From: Bdellovibrio sp.
Lineage (GTDB): Bacteria; Bdellovibrionota; Bacteriovoracia; Bacteriovoracales; Bacteriovoracaceae
NCBI GenBank assembly: GCA_022729855.1
Contig: DZBG01000011.1
Coordinates: 1 to 39,747 of the forward strand
Direction of reading: 5' to 3'
Length of the DNA: 39,747 nt
Positions 22,389-29,711 of the stretch are shown in pieces. The notes beneath the pieces are model-generated. The model saw nothing but the letters and a program-made list of their open reading frames with translations. It ran no database searches and had not been told where the DNA came from. Position numbers and translations under genes: made by a program. Within the stretch, counting starts at the first letter, position 1. Every line of letters starts with the position of its first letter.

Positions 22389-23938
22389 TATTTCACCGCC
22401 AATTGCTCAAAGTTCTCACCAGGGAGATCTTCAAGACCCATGCTATCTGATATTTCAAGTTTTCTAAGAAGGTGATCGTATTTCACATTCTCAGTATTCA
22501 CCGATGAGTTTACCAAGTTATCGATGGCCAGTTTGATATCAGGGTAAGTCGTGCGACCTGCTACATAATTATCTAGGGCCGAATCATAATTTGATTGAGC
22601 ATTTTTATACTGAAATTCAGCGATCTGAACTTTTTGCTCTAAGAATTTAATCGTTTTATAAATGGTGCGAACGCGAACTTCGATTTCTCGTTTCGCATTA
22701 TAATAACTAATCTCGGCGACTTTTTTATCAAGAAATGTTCTCTCGTTTTGACGTTGGTTAAAAAATCCATTCTCACCGATAAGTGTCCATTTCATATTAA
22801 TGGCTGCCACGAGTTCTACGTTTCTTGAACCATTTGAAGTTTGAAAATCCCAACTCTGTCCACCAGGATCAAAACCTGTACGGTAAGCCCCTAAGTTAAA
22901 ACTGAGTTTAGGAAGCGGAAGGTTGTCCTTAATTGTTTTCTCATAAGTTCGTGAAGCGTTCTCATAATTAAGTTTTGCATCTCTGTAAGGAACACTTTGC
23001 TCAAGGGAGTATTTAACTGCTTCATCAAGATTTGTATTAAGACCAACAAATTTTAATTGTTCAACAGTTCTGTAGCCAGCCTGATAATCATCCCCTAAAA
23101 AATTGGCCATACGTTCTTCTTCAAGTCCTACTTCATACTGGGCCTGTTGGTACTCTGTTTGAGAACGAAGATATTCAGAACGAGTTTGATAGTACTCTTG
23201 AGCGCGAATTTTTCTAAGATTCAGTTTTTCTCGTGCGAGACGGTGAATAAAAGAAGTTTGTCTTAACTGCTCAAGTTTGATGCGAGAAATTTCTTTAATT
23301 CGAATCAGGTTAAAATACTGAGTGATAAGATTAAACTTTAGACGACGACGGGCCTCGAGTAATTGTTGATTCTGACGAGTCAGAGTACTTTTATCATTGA
23401 GGTACTGAAGATAATCACGTCCCCAATTGAAGAGACTGTATTCTTCCATCACAATTCCAACTGAACCAGTAGGGGCTTGTTGAGCACCTGTGCCTGGTGT
23501 AGAAGTTGATGAAGTATGGAAGCGATCCATCTTATGATTGGCCCCAATCATCTCAAGCGAAACTTTTGGTAGCCAGAAACCTTGAGTAACATCTTTTCTT
23601 CTTAATTCAATTTGTTCTTTTTGTTGGCCACGAATTTGTTGGAACGGATTTTTTCGAAAACCTTCTTCAAGAATTGATCTTAAATCTAGTGAACGAGTAA
23701 TTTTTTCTTTATCAGTAATGGCCAATGAGTCTTGTGATCTTGGACTCCAACGACGGCGCTGTTTTGTAGTTTGAAAACTTGGAATATCAGCTGAATCATT
23801 TCCAGAATCAGTATTGATGGCATCTCTATCTTCAATAACAGGGCTTGAGGTTGTTTCAATTAATGATAAGGCATCATCCTGAGCAAGTGATAGCAAAGGA
23901 ATCATCATGCCTATGATGATATATGACTTTTTGAACAA
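22388..23938 (-). CDS. TolC-family outer membrane channel protein
   Basis: Outer-membrane efflux protein with periplasmic tunnel, used by type I secretion or tripartite efflux. Signal peptide (about 19 residues, LSLAQ) then two OEP repeats of long amphipathic helices rich in Gln, Arg and Glu (LREIL-type heptads, e.g. around RLKFNLITQYFNLIRIKEI and YKTIKFLEQKVQIAEFQYKN), separated by strand pairs. Length 516 is slightly above the usual. The start is TTG at 23938, supported by GGGAG six bases upstream. No inner-membrane pump or adaptor gene is adjacent, so its partners must be encoded elsewhere. Confidence 0.85.
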   Translation of the reverse strand: MFKKSYIIIGMMIPLLSLAQDDALSLIETTSSPVIEDRDAINTDSGNDSADIPSFQTTKQRRRWSPRSQDSLAITDKEKITRSLDLRSILEEGFRKNPFQQIRGQQKEQIELRRKDVTQGFWLPKVSLEMIGANHKMDRFHTSSTSTPGTGAQQAPTGSVGIVMEEYSLFNWGRDYLQYLNDKSTLTRQNQQLLEARRRLKFNLITQYFNLIRIKEISRIKLEQLRQTSFIHRLAREKLNLRKIRAQEYYQTRSEYLRSQTEYQQAQYEVGLEEERMANFLGDDYQAGYRTVEQLKFVGLNTNLDEAVKYSLEQSVPYRDAKLNYENASRTYEKTIKDNLPLPKLSFNLGAYRTGFDPGGQSWDFQTSNGSRNVELVAAINMKWTLIGENGFFNQRQNERTFLDKKVAEISYYNAKREIEVRVRTIYKTIKFLEQKVQIAEFQYKNAQSNYDSALDNYVAGRTTYPDIKLAIDNLVNSSVNTENVKYDHLLRKLEISDSMGLEDLPGENFEQLAVK

Positions 23939-24009
23939 AATTGTCTCCCTACGACTACGGAACGTGTGTGTAGAGGGATTCTAACATTAAGAAATTTGGG
24001 AAGTAAAAT

Positions 24010-24348
24010 TTAGAGATTAAGTCCGGGGCATCCAGAGCGAACAATTTTCTCTTCTAAGGCCTGAGTTTGGAGAGCGTTAAGATAAAGTTCATTTCTTACT
24101 TTGACATGATTAGACTCAAGACGCTTTTTTAAACCTACTTTATTGTCAGGAGAGCGTCTTTGAAGCACTTCATTTCGCTGAATAAGCCCTGAAAGCTTCT
24201 GTTTCATTGTAATTTTCTCTTCACGCTCTTTAAAAAGCTCCTTACATCTCAAAGATTGAGCAGGATCTTGAATGGCATTGCGCAGCAGTTCCGATTCTTG
24301 GGCACTGGCCGAACTCGCGAGAATAAACATGAAAAAAAGAAGTTTCAT
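24010..24348 (-). CDS. Small periplasmic coiled-coil protein, 112 aa
   Basis: Signal peptide with SASA-QE cleavage (residues 1-16), then about 95 residues that are almost wholly helical and charged (CKELFKEREEKITMKQKLSG, LNALQTQALEEKIV). Two cysteines, one near the start of the helix and one near the C-terminal end (SGCPGLNL). No family recognised. It precedes tolC on the same strand with a 71-base gap and might be co-transcribed with it. No ribosome site precedes the ATG; a TAAACT element ends seven bases before it, suggesting a leaderless transcript. Confidence 0.65.
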   Translation of the reverse strand: MKLLFFMFILASSASAQESELLRNAIQDPAQSLRCKELFKEREEKITMKQKLSGLIQRNEVLQRRSPDNKVGLKKRLESNHVKVRNELYLNALQTQALEEKIVRSGCPGLNL

Positions 24349-24355
24349 AGAAATT

Positions 24356-24383
24356 AGTTTAGCATGAGACTTTAATAATGCAA
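24356..24383 (-). promoter_or_regulatory. Leaderless-type promoter for the coiled-coil protein gene
   Basis: On the minus strand: TTGCAT (24378-24383), 16-nt spacer, TAAACT (24356-24361), then seven bases to the ATG at 24348. Confidence 0.4.
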
Positions 24384-24404
24384 TGTTTCTTCTTACTGAA
24401 AATA

Positions 24405-24433
24405 TTGTCTAGTTGTCTCTAAAACTCTAAGAT
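24405..24433 (+). promoter_or_regulatory. Promoter of the kdsB-pyrG-kdsA-kdsC operon
   Basis: TTGTCT (24405-24410), 17-nt spacer, TAAGAT (24428-24433). The start predicted near 24440 leaves a leader of about 23 nt containing a GAGG ribosome site for kdsB. Confidence 0.45.
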
Positions 24434-24462
24434 AAAGGATCAATTTTCTTGAGGATTTATAG

Positions 24463-25191
24463 ATGTCAAAAGTAGTGGTCCTGATCCCTGCTCGTTACCA
24501 GTCGTCCCGTTTTCCGGGAAAGCCACTTGCCCTCCTCAAAAACAAAACAATGATTGAGCATGTTTATCAAAATTGTGCGAAGTCTGGATTTGAATGTGCA
24601 GTTGTGACTGATGATGATCGTATTGAAGCCGCCGTCAAAAAATTTGGTGGAAAGGTTCTTCGTGTGAATGATGATGTTCCATCTGGTTCGGAGAGAATTG
24701 CTCTGGCCTATGAACGTTTTTATGAAGGGAAGGCAGAGCTTGTGATTAATGTGCAAGGGGATGAGCCTCTTCTTCAGGGAGAGAGTTTAAAAACTCTTGC
24801 TGAATTTCATTTAAAAGAAAAATTTGATATCACGACCATGGTTCGTCCTCGTAAAAATACAGAAGAAGATTTTAAAAATACCAATGTGGTAAAAGCAGTT
24901 CTGGCCGAGATGTCAGGACAGTGTCTTTATTTTTCAAGGGCGTCAGTTCCCTTTGATAGAGATCAGACAAGCGTCTATGATTGGCATCAACATATTGGTG
25001 TTTATAGTTATCGCCCTGAGGCCCTTAAGGCCTTCGTCAAAGCGCCTATGGCAAAATTAGAAAATTTAGAAAAACTAGAGCAATTACGTGCCATGGAAAT
25101 GGGATTTAGTATTGGTGCCCTAAAAGTGAATAGCATTCTTCAAGGAGTAGATACTCCTGAGGATATAGAAAAAGTTGAGAGGTACCTGTAG
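24463..25191 (+). CDS. kdsB: 3-deoxy-manno-octulosonate cytidylyltransferase (CMP-Kdo synthetase)
   Basis: Activates Kdo with CTP to CMP-Kdo for lipid A glycosylation. The nucleotide-binding signature VVLIPARYQSSRFPGKPL opens the protein, followed by VVTDDDRI and VNVQGDEPLL (here VINVQGDEPLL), the metal/CTP-site Asp, and a VYSYRPEAL segment. Length 242 is typical. The GAGG ribosome site lies eight bases before the ATG. First gene of an operon whose second gene, pyrG, makes its CTP substrate and whose third and fourth genes make Kdo; its stop codon abuts the pyrG ATG. Confidence 0.95.
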   Translation: MSKVVVLIPARYQSSRFPGKPLALLKNKTMIEHVYQNCAKSGFECAVVTDDDRIEAAVKKFGGKVLRVNDDVPSGSERIALAYERFYEGKAELVINVQGDEPLLQGESLKTLAEFHLKEKFDITTMVRPRKNTEEDFKNTNVVKAVLAEMSGQCLYFSRASVPFDRDQTSVYDWHQHIGVYSYRPEALKAFVKAPMAKLENLEKLEQLRAMEMGFSIGALKVNSILQGVDTPEDIEKVERYL

Positions 25192-26799
25192 ATGAGTGCG
25201 CACAAGAAAAAGTATATTTTTATCACCGGTGGAGTGACGAGCTCACTTGGAAAAGGGTTGGCAGCAGCATCTTTGGCAGCTCTCTTAGAGAGACGTGGAA
25301 TAAAAGTTAATATGCTTAAAATGGATCCCTATATCAATGTCGATCCAGGAACCATGAGTCCCACTCAGCACGGTGAAGTTTTTGTGACCGATGATGGAGC
25401 GGAAACGGATCTGGATCTTGGACACTATGAGAGATTTACAAAATTAACTCTTTCTCGCGAAAACAATTTCACAACAGGTAAAGTGTATCTTCAAGTTATT
25501 GAGAATGAGCGTGAAGGAAAATATCTTGGAAAAACTGTTCAAGTTGTTCCCCATATTACAGATGAAATTAAACGTCGAATTCATGTGGCCGCAGAAAAGT
25601 GTGATCTTCTTATGGGAGAGATTGGCGGAACAGTAGGGGACATTGAATCACTTCCGTTTATGGAATCAATTCGCCAGTTCGCTCTAGATGTTGGGCCTGA
25701 GAATGTTTGTTTAATCCATCTTGTTCTTGTTCCTTATTTGGATGCCGCTGGAGAGTTAAAATCAAAGCCAGCTCAGCATTCAGTTAAAGAATTGCGCTCG
25801 ATCGGTCTGACTCCGCAAATTATTATTTGCCGTGCAGATCGCAAGATTGATGAAGATATTTTAGAGAAGATTTCTCTGTTCTGTAATGTTTCTAAAAAGA
25901 ATGTATTTCAATCTATTGATTTAGATTTGATTTACAAAGTTCCTCTTGAATTTCATAAGCAAGGACTCGATCAAAGAGTGTCTGAGATTTTAGGCATCTG
26001 GTCGACTCAACCTGATATTAAAGATCTTGAGCAGGTTGTTTATAATGCTGAACATCCACTTAAGACGCTCACAATTGGTGTTGTTGGAAAATATACTGAT
26101 CTGATTGAGAGTTATAAATCTCTTGATGAGGCACTCAGACATGGGGCCATTGCTAACCAAGTAAAACTTAAACTTGAGTATATTGATGCCGAAGACTTAG
26201 AAAAGGGTGAAAAATTTGATCAACTTGAAAAAGTTGATGGAATTCTTGTTCCTGGTGGATTTGGTTCACGTGGAACGGAAGGAAAAATTAAGGCCATAGA
26301 ATTTGCCCGCACTCATAATACTCCTTTCTTTGGAATTTGTTTGGGACTTCAACTTGCTATTATTGAGTTTGCTCGACATAAAGCTGGTATTAAAAATGCC
26401 ACCTCGATGGAATTTGATAAAGCAGGGGATTTTGTCATTCATTATATGGCGGGACAAAGTAAAGAGGGGGCGAAGGGGGGAAGTATGCGCCTTGGAGCTT
26501 ATGACTGTGAAATTTCTGAAGGCACTCTTGCTAAGAAGATTTATGGGACTGAAAAGATTAGTGAACGTCACCGTCACCGCTTAGAAGTCAATAATGAATT
26601 TATTGGGCCACTTGAAAAAGCAGGACTGATCATTTCTGGAAAAAATACAAAACACAATTTGGTTGAGATCATTGAACTAAAAGAGCATCCATTTTTTATT
26701 GCTTGTCAGTATCATCCTGAATTCAAATCTCGACCATACAGTCCACATCCTCTATTTAAGTCATTCGTAGAGGCCTGTGGTAATAAAGAAAAGAGGTAA
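25192..26799 (+). CDS. pyrG: CTP synthase
   Basis: Converts UTP to CTP using glutamine. The N-terminal synthase domain shows FITGGVTSSLGKG (residues 10-21) and MDPYINVDPGTMSP, MGEIGGTVGDIES; the C-terminal glutaminase has LVPGGFGSRGTEGK and GICLGLQ with the nucleophile C383, plus the C-terminal His-Glu pair in YHPEF. Length 535 is standard. Placed directly between kdsB and kdsA, it supplies CTP for CMP-Kdo formation as well as general needs. Confidence 0.98.
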   Translation: MSAHKKKYIFITGGVTSSLGKGLAAASLAALLERRGIKVNMLKMDPYINVDPGTMSPTQHGEVFVTDDGAETDLDLGHYERFTKLTLSRENNFTTGKVYLQVIENEREGKYLGKTVQVVPHITDEIKRRIHVAAEKCDLLMGEIGGTVGDIESLPFMESIRQFALDVGPENVCLIHLVLVPYLDAAGELKSKPAQHSVKELRSIGLTPQIIICRADRKIDEDILEKISLFCNVSKKNVFQSIDLDLIYKVPLEFHKQGLDQRVSEILGIWSTQPDIKDLEQVVYNAEHPLKTLTIGVVGKYTDLIESYKSLDEALRHGAIANQVKLKLEYIDAEDLEKGEKFDQLEKVDGILVPGGFGSRGTEGKIKAIEFARTHNTPFFGICLGLQLAIIEFARHKAGIKNATSMEFDKAGDFVIHYMAGQSKEGAKGGSMRLGAYDCEISEGTLAKKIYGTEKISERHRHRLEVNNEFIGPLEKAGLIISGKNTKHNLVEIIELKEHPFFIACQYHPEFKSRPYSPHPLFKSFVEACGNKEKR

Positions 26800-26802
26800 T
26801 TT

Positions 26803-27606
26803 ATGACAACACCAAAAATGGATTTTCATATCGGGCCATGTGTTCTTGAGAGCATGGATCTAGCACGCCAAATTGCAGAAACTCTAGTAAAAGAACTTGA
26901 GCCTTTTAAAAATCAAATCAATCTTCATTTTAAAGGAAGCTTTGATAAGGCCAATCGTTCAAGCTTCACTTCTTATAGAGGTCCAGGCATTGATGAAGGT
27001 CTTAAGATGCTTGAAACCATCAATAAAGAATTCGGTCTTCCGACTCTGACTGATTATCATATTCCTGATCAAGCTGAAATTGTGGCCAAGTCAGTAAGTG
27101 TGCTTCAAGTGCCAGCATTTTTATGTCGTCAAACTGATATGATCTTTGCTGGGGCAGAAGCTTGTCTAAAGCACAATAGAGAATTAAAAATTAAGAAAGG
27201 TCAGTTCCTTTCTCCTGAAGAGACAAAAAATATCGTTGATAAAGCTTCTCACTTCCTCCCAAAAGATAAAATCATTCTTACTGAGCGTGGGACAAGCTTT
27301 GGTTATAATAATCTTGTTGTTGATATGGCCTCATTTCAAATTATGAAGTCTTATGGAGTAAGAACAGTTCATGATGCTACTCACTGTGTTCAACGTCCGG
27401 GTGGACTTGGAACGGCGACAGGCGGAAAACGTGAGCAGATTATTACATTGGCAAAAGCTGCAGTCGCAGCAGGAGCTGATGGGATCTTTATGGAGTGTCA
27501 CCCGAATCCAGAAAAAGCTCTTTCAGATTCAGCAACAGCTCTTCCACTTTCTCAAGTGAAGTCTATTGTGGAAGTTCTTTTAAAAATTAAAACGGCCGTA
27601 GGTTAA
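26803..27606 (+). CDS. kdsA: 3-deoxy-8-phosphooctulonate synthase (Kdo-8-P synthase)
   Basis: Condenses phosphoenolpyruvate with arabinose-5-phosphate to Kdo-8-phosphate. Diagnostic stretches are IGPCVLES near residue 11, LHFKGSFDKANRSS, TDYHIPDQAE, VPAFLCRQTDM and the C-terminal GADGIFMECHPNPEKALSD. The RPGG loop appears as QRPGGLGTATGGKRE. Length 267 is normal. A cysteine at the family's metal-site position (GPCV) suggests a metal-dependent subtype, by analogy only. Three bases after pyrG, with an AGAGG ribosome site. Confidence 0.96.
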   Translation: MTTPKMDFHIGPCVLESMDLARQIAETLVKELEPFKNQINLHFKGSFDKANRSSFTSYRGPGIDEGLKMLETINKEFGLPTLTDYHIPDQAEIVAKSVSVLQVPAFLCRQTDMIFAGAEACLKHNRELKIKKGQFLSPEETKNIVDKASHFLPKDKIILTERGTSFGYNNLVVDMASFQIMKSYGVRTVHDATHCVQRPGGLGTATGGKREQIITLAKAAVAAGADGIFMECHPNPEKALSDSATALPLSQVKSIVEVLLKIKTAVG

Positions 27607-27607
27607 T

Positions 27608-28147
27608 ATGAAGTTAAAAGAATTTGCGAAGAAGCATGAGGCAAAACTAAAAAAGATTAAAGTTTGTGCCTTTGATCTCGATGGTATCCTCACTGACTGC
27701 AAAGTTTTCTGGCAAGGCGAAGAAGTCGGATTCAATCGTACCTTTAACATCTATGATGGTTTCGGAATGAAACTACTTATGAAGGCCGGACTTAAAGTGG
27801 GAGTGGTGACAGGGGGAGACTCTGTCTCTGTTCAAAAACGCACAAGTCAGCTTGGAGTCGATTTCTGTTACGCAGGTAATGAAGATAAAAGAGAAGCTTT
27901 TCTTGATTTAATGAAGCGCTATAATGTGGCCGCTGATGAAATTCTTTATATGGGAGATGAATTATTTGATCTTCCCCTTTTAAAGAAAGCAGGATTCTCT
28001 GCCACGGTACCAAATACAACTGAAGAAGTGACTGCAGTTGTGGATTATGTCACAGAAAGAAAAAGTGGCGAGGGATGTGCCCGTGAAGTGATGGACCTTG
28101 TTCGTTATGCGCAAGGGATTACGGCCGCTCACGTGGAGGATTTCTAA
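27608..28147 (+). CDS. kdsC: Kdo-8-phosphate phosphatase (HAD family)
   Basis: Removes phosphate from Kdo-8-P to give Kdo. HAD motif I FDLDGILTD has nucleophile D23 and acid/base D25, motif II VVTGGDS, and motif IV YMGDELFDLPLL; the C-terminal RKSGEGCAREVMDL is typical of KdsC. Length 179 matches the capless KdsC tetramer class. The gene follows kdsA by one base, completing kdsB-pyrG-kdsA-kdsC, and its stop overlaps the next ATG (TAATG). Confidence 0.94.
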   Translation: MKLKEFAKKHEAKLKKIKVCAFDLDGILTDCKVFWQGEEVGFNRTFNIYDGFGMKLLMKAGLKVGVVTGGDSVSVQKRTSQLGVDFCYAGNEDKREAFLDLMKRYNVAADEILYMGDELFDLPLLKKAGFSATVPNTTEEVTAVVDYVTERKSGEGCAREVMDLVRYAQGITAAHVEDF

Positions 28148-28725
28148 TGGGAAAAGTTAGAAAGATGTATAAAACTTCTATGCTCACAAGCTTAAGAGTT
28201 CTTATTCTCGCGATCACACTTTTCTTCTTCTATGACTTTTATCTAGAAACTTATTCTTATGCGAAGTTCTTTGGAGAAGGTCAGTATGGGCCCCTCGCTG
28301 TCTTGAAATTTCATTACCGCTATCCTGCAGAGTTTATTTCATTTTTCTTATTAGTGCTTGTTCCTGCATTTTACTATTCTGTGATCAGAGGTGTGAAGTT
28401 CTGTGAGAAAGGATTTTATTATAATAGAGGACTTCCTTTTTTAAATAAATTCGTGCCTTACGGAGATGTGAAGAGTTTTAAACTTCTTCACCCGAAACTT
28501 GCGATCACAATCACTTCTCAAAAAGGTGATATTTATGTGGTGGCCGATAATAGTGTAGAAAGAGTGATTGCGATCCTCGATCAGCACAATATTCCAGGAA
28601 ATCTGACTCAAGATGAATACGTAAAACTTTTTAGTAATTTTAAAAAGTTTCTTTATATCGTCTTCGCTTTTACGATTCTTCTTTTTGTCGTTAAAAAATT
28701 AGGTTTATTTCAAATGGGATTTTAA
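28147..28725 (+). CDS. Membrane protein with PH-like domain, unknown function
   Basis: Two transmembrane helices (about residues 15-33 and 60-80), a cytosolic beta-rich domain (FCEKGFYYNRGLPFLNKFV ... AITITSQKGDIYVVADN) reminiscent of bacterial PH domains, and a C-terminal span (FLYIVFAFTILLFVV). In many Kdo operons the gene after kdsC is lptC; this protein does not have LptC's single N-terminal anchor and beta-jellyroll plan, so I do not call it that. Operon position suggests a role in LPS or envelope biogenesis, an inference only. Its start overlaps the kdsC stop. Confidence 0.75.
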   Translation: MGKVRKMYKTSMLTSLRVLILAITLFFFYDFYLETYSYAKFFGEGQYGPLAVLKFHYRYPAEFISFFLLVLVPAFYYSVIRGVKFCEKGFYYNRGLPFLNKFVPYGDVKSFKLLHPKLAITITSQKGDIYVVADNSVERVIAILDQHNIPGNLTQDEYVKLFSNFKKFLYIVFAFTILLFVVKKLGLFQMGF

Positions 28726-28735
28726 GCAGTATATG

Positions 28736-28766
28736 GCCTTGGTCTAAATCAGATCAAGGCTCTTTG
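28736..28766 (+). terminator. Intrinsic terminator of the Kdo operon
   Basis: Stem GCCTTGGTCT (28736-28745) / AGATCAAGGC (28751-28760), ten pairs with one G-U wobble and loop AAATC, followed by TCTTTGCTTT. It overlaps the last codons of the convergent threonylcarbamoyl-AMP synthase gene. Confidence 0.7.
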
Positions 28767-29709
28767 CTTTATCCAGTCGATTCCAGATCCCACGCCACTC
28801 TTCAGTTTTAAAATACTCTTCAACTTTCAGAACAATAATATCTGATCCATTCTGGTCAAACTCTCTCATGTTTTGATAGAGGACTCGACTGGCCAAACTT
28901 ACATCTTGCGGTAGTTTCCAATGAGCAGGAGTGTTGAATTTTGTTTTGAGTGCAGCCTCAACTTCGCCTTTATCTTTATCCCAATTAAAGTCATCACCAG
29001 TAAGGATCAAAGGGATCTTTGGCATATAATGATGCTTAAGCTGGCCAGGGGCCACAGGACTTTGGGCATAAAGCACTTCAATTCCTAAATCGTGAATGGC
29101 AAAAAGATTATCGAAATGCTTTTTTGTTAAATGACCAGGGCGATAAATTTTGAGTTTCCAGTTATCTTCTTTTACAAGTCCTACAACTGTAGACTCAATT
29201 CCTACATCACACTGTCCGCCATCAATAATGGAAACAGAATTTCCAAATTCCTCAAAAACATGTTGAGCATTAGTAGGGGAAGTTTTTCCAAATTTATTAG
29301 CACTCGGGGCAGCCACACCGCCTTCAATTTGTGAGAGAAGCTCAAGAGTGAGTTTATGGTACGGACAACGAACACCGACTGAATCAAGGCCCGAAGTAAT
29401 AAGCGGATTCACATGACCTGCTTTGGGCAAAATCATTGTCAGAGGTCCAGGCCAAAAACTAATGGCAAGAAGTTCATGAATCTCAGTCCAGTCACTGGTT
29501 AATTTTTTTGCTTTCTCAACTGTATCAACATGAACAATCAAGGGATCAAAGAAGGGGCGCTCTTTAGTGGAAAAAATTTTATGAAGTCCAGCTTCTGAAT
29601 TAATCCATCCACCAAGGCCGTAAACGGTCTCAGTAGGAATGGCGACGACCTCTCCTGATAGGAGCTTATCTTTGGCCTCGGTAATGGAAATAAGAGGAAG
29701 CTTTGTCAT
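28744..29709 (-). CDS. L-threonylcarbamoyladenylate synthase, Sua5 type
   Basis: Makes threonylcarbamoyl-AMP for the t6A37 modification of tRNAs decoding ANN codons. The YrdC-type domain is evident: VAIPTETVYGLGG near residue 20, KERPFFDPLIVHV, FWPGPLTMILP, VGVRCPYHKL and GGVAAPSANKFGKTSPT, then GIESTVVGL. The 321-residue length and the VAPGQLKHHYMP linker followed by a C-terminal domain identify the longer Sua5 form, not the short TsaC. It lies two bases after the stop of the large exported protein gene on the same strand. Confidence 0.93.
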   Translation of the reverse strand: MTKLPLISITEAKDKLLSGEVVAIPTETVYGLGGWINSEAGLHKIFSTKERPFFDPLIVHVDTVEKAKKLTSDWTEIHELLAISFWPGPLTMILPKAGHVNPLITSGLDSVGVRCPYHKLTLELLSQIEGGVAAPSANKFGKTSPTNAQHVFEEFGNSVSIIDGGQCDVGIESTVVGLVKEDNWKLKIYRPGHLTKKHFDNLFAIHDLGIEVLYAQSPVAPGQLKHHYMPKIPLILTGDDFNWDKDKGEVEAALKTKFNTPAHWKLPQDVSLASRVLYQNMREFDQNGSDIIVLKVEEYFKTEEWRGIWNRLDKAKSLDLI

Positions 29710-29711
29710 GC

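Noticed and set aside
28147-28725. Calling the gene after kdsC lptC
   Set aside because: Three membrane segments and a PH-like domain do not match LptC, despite the position.
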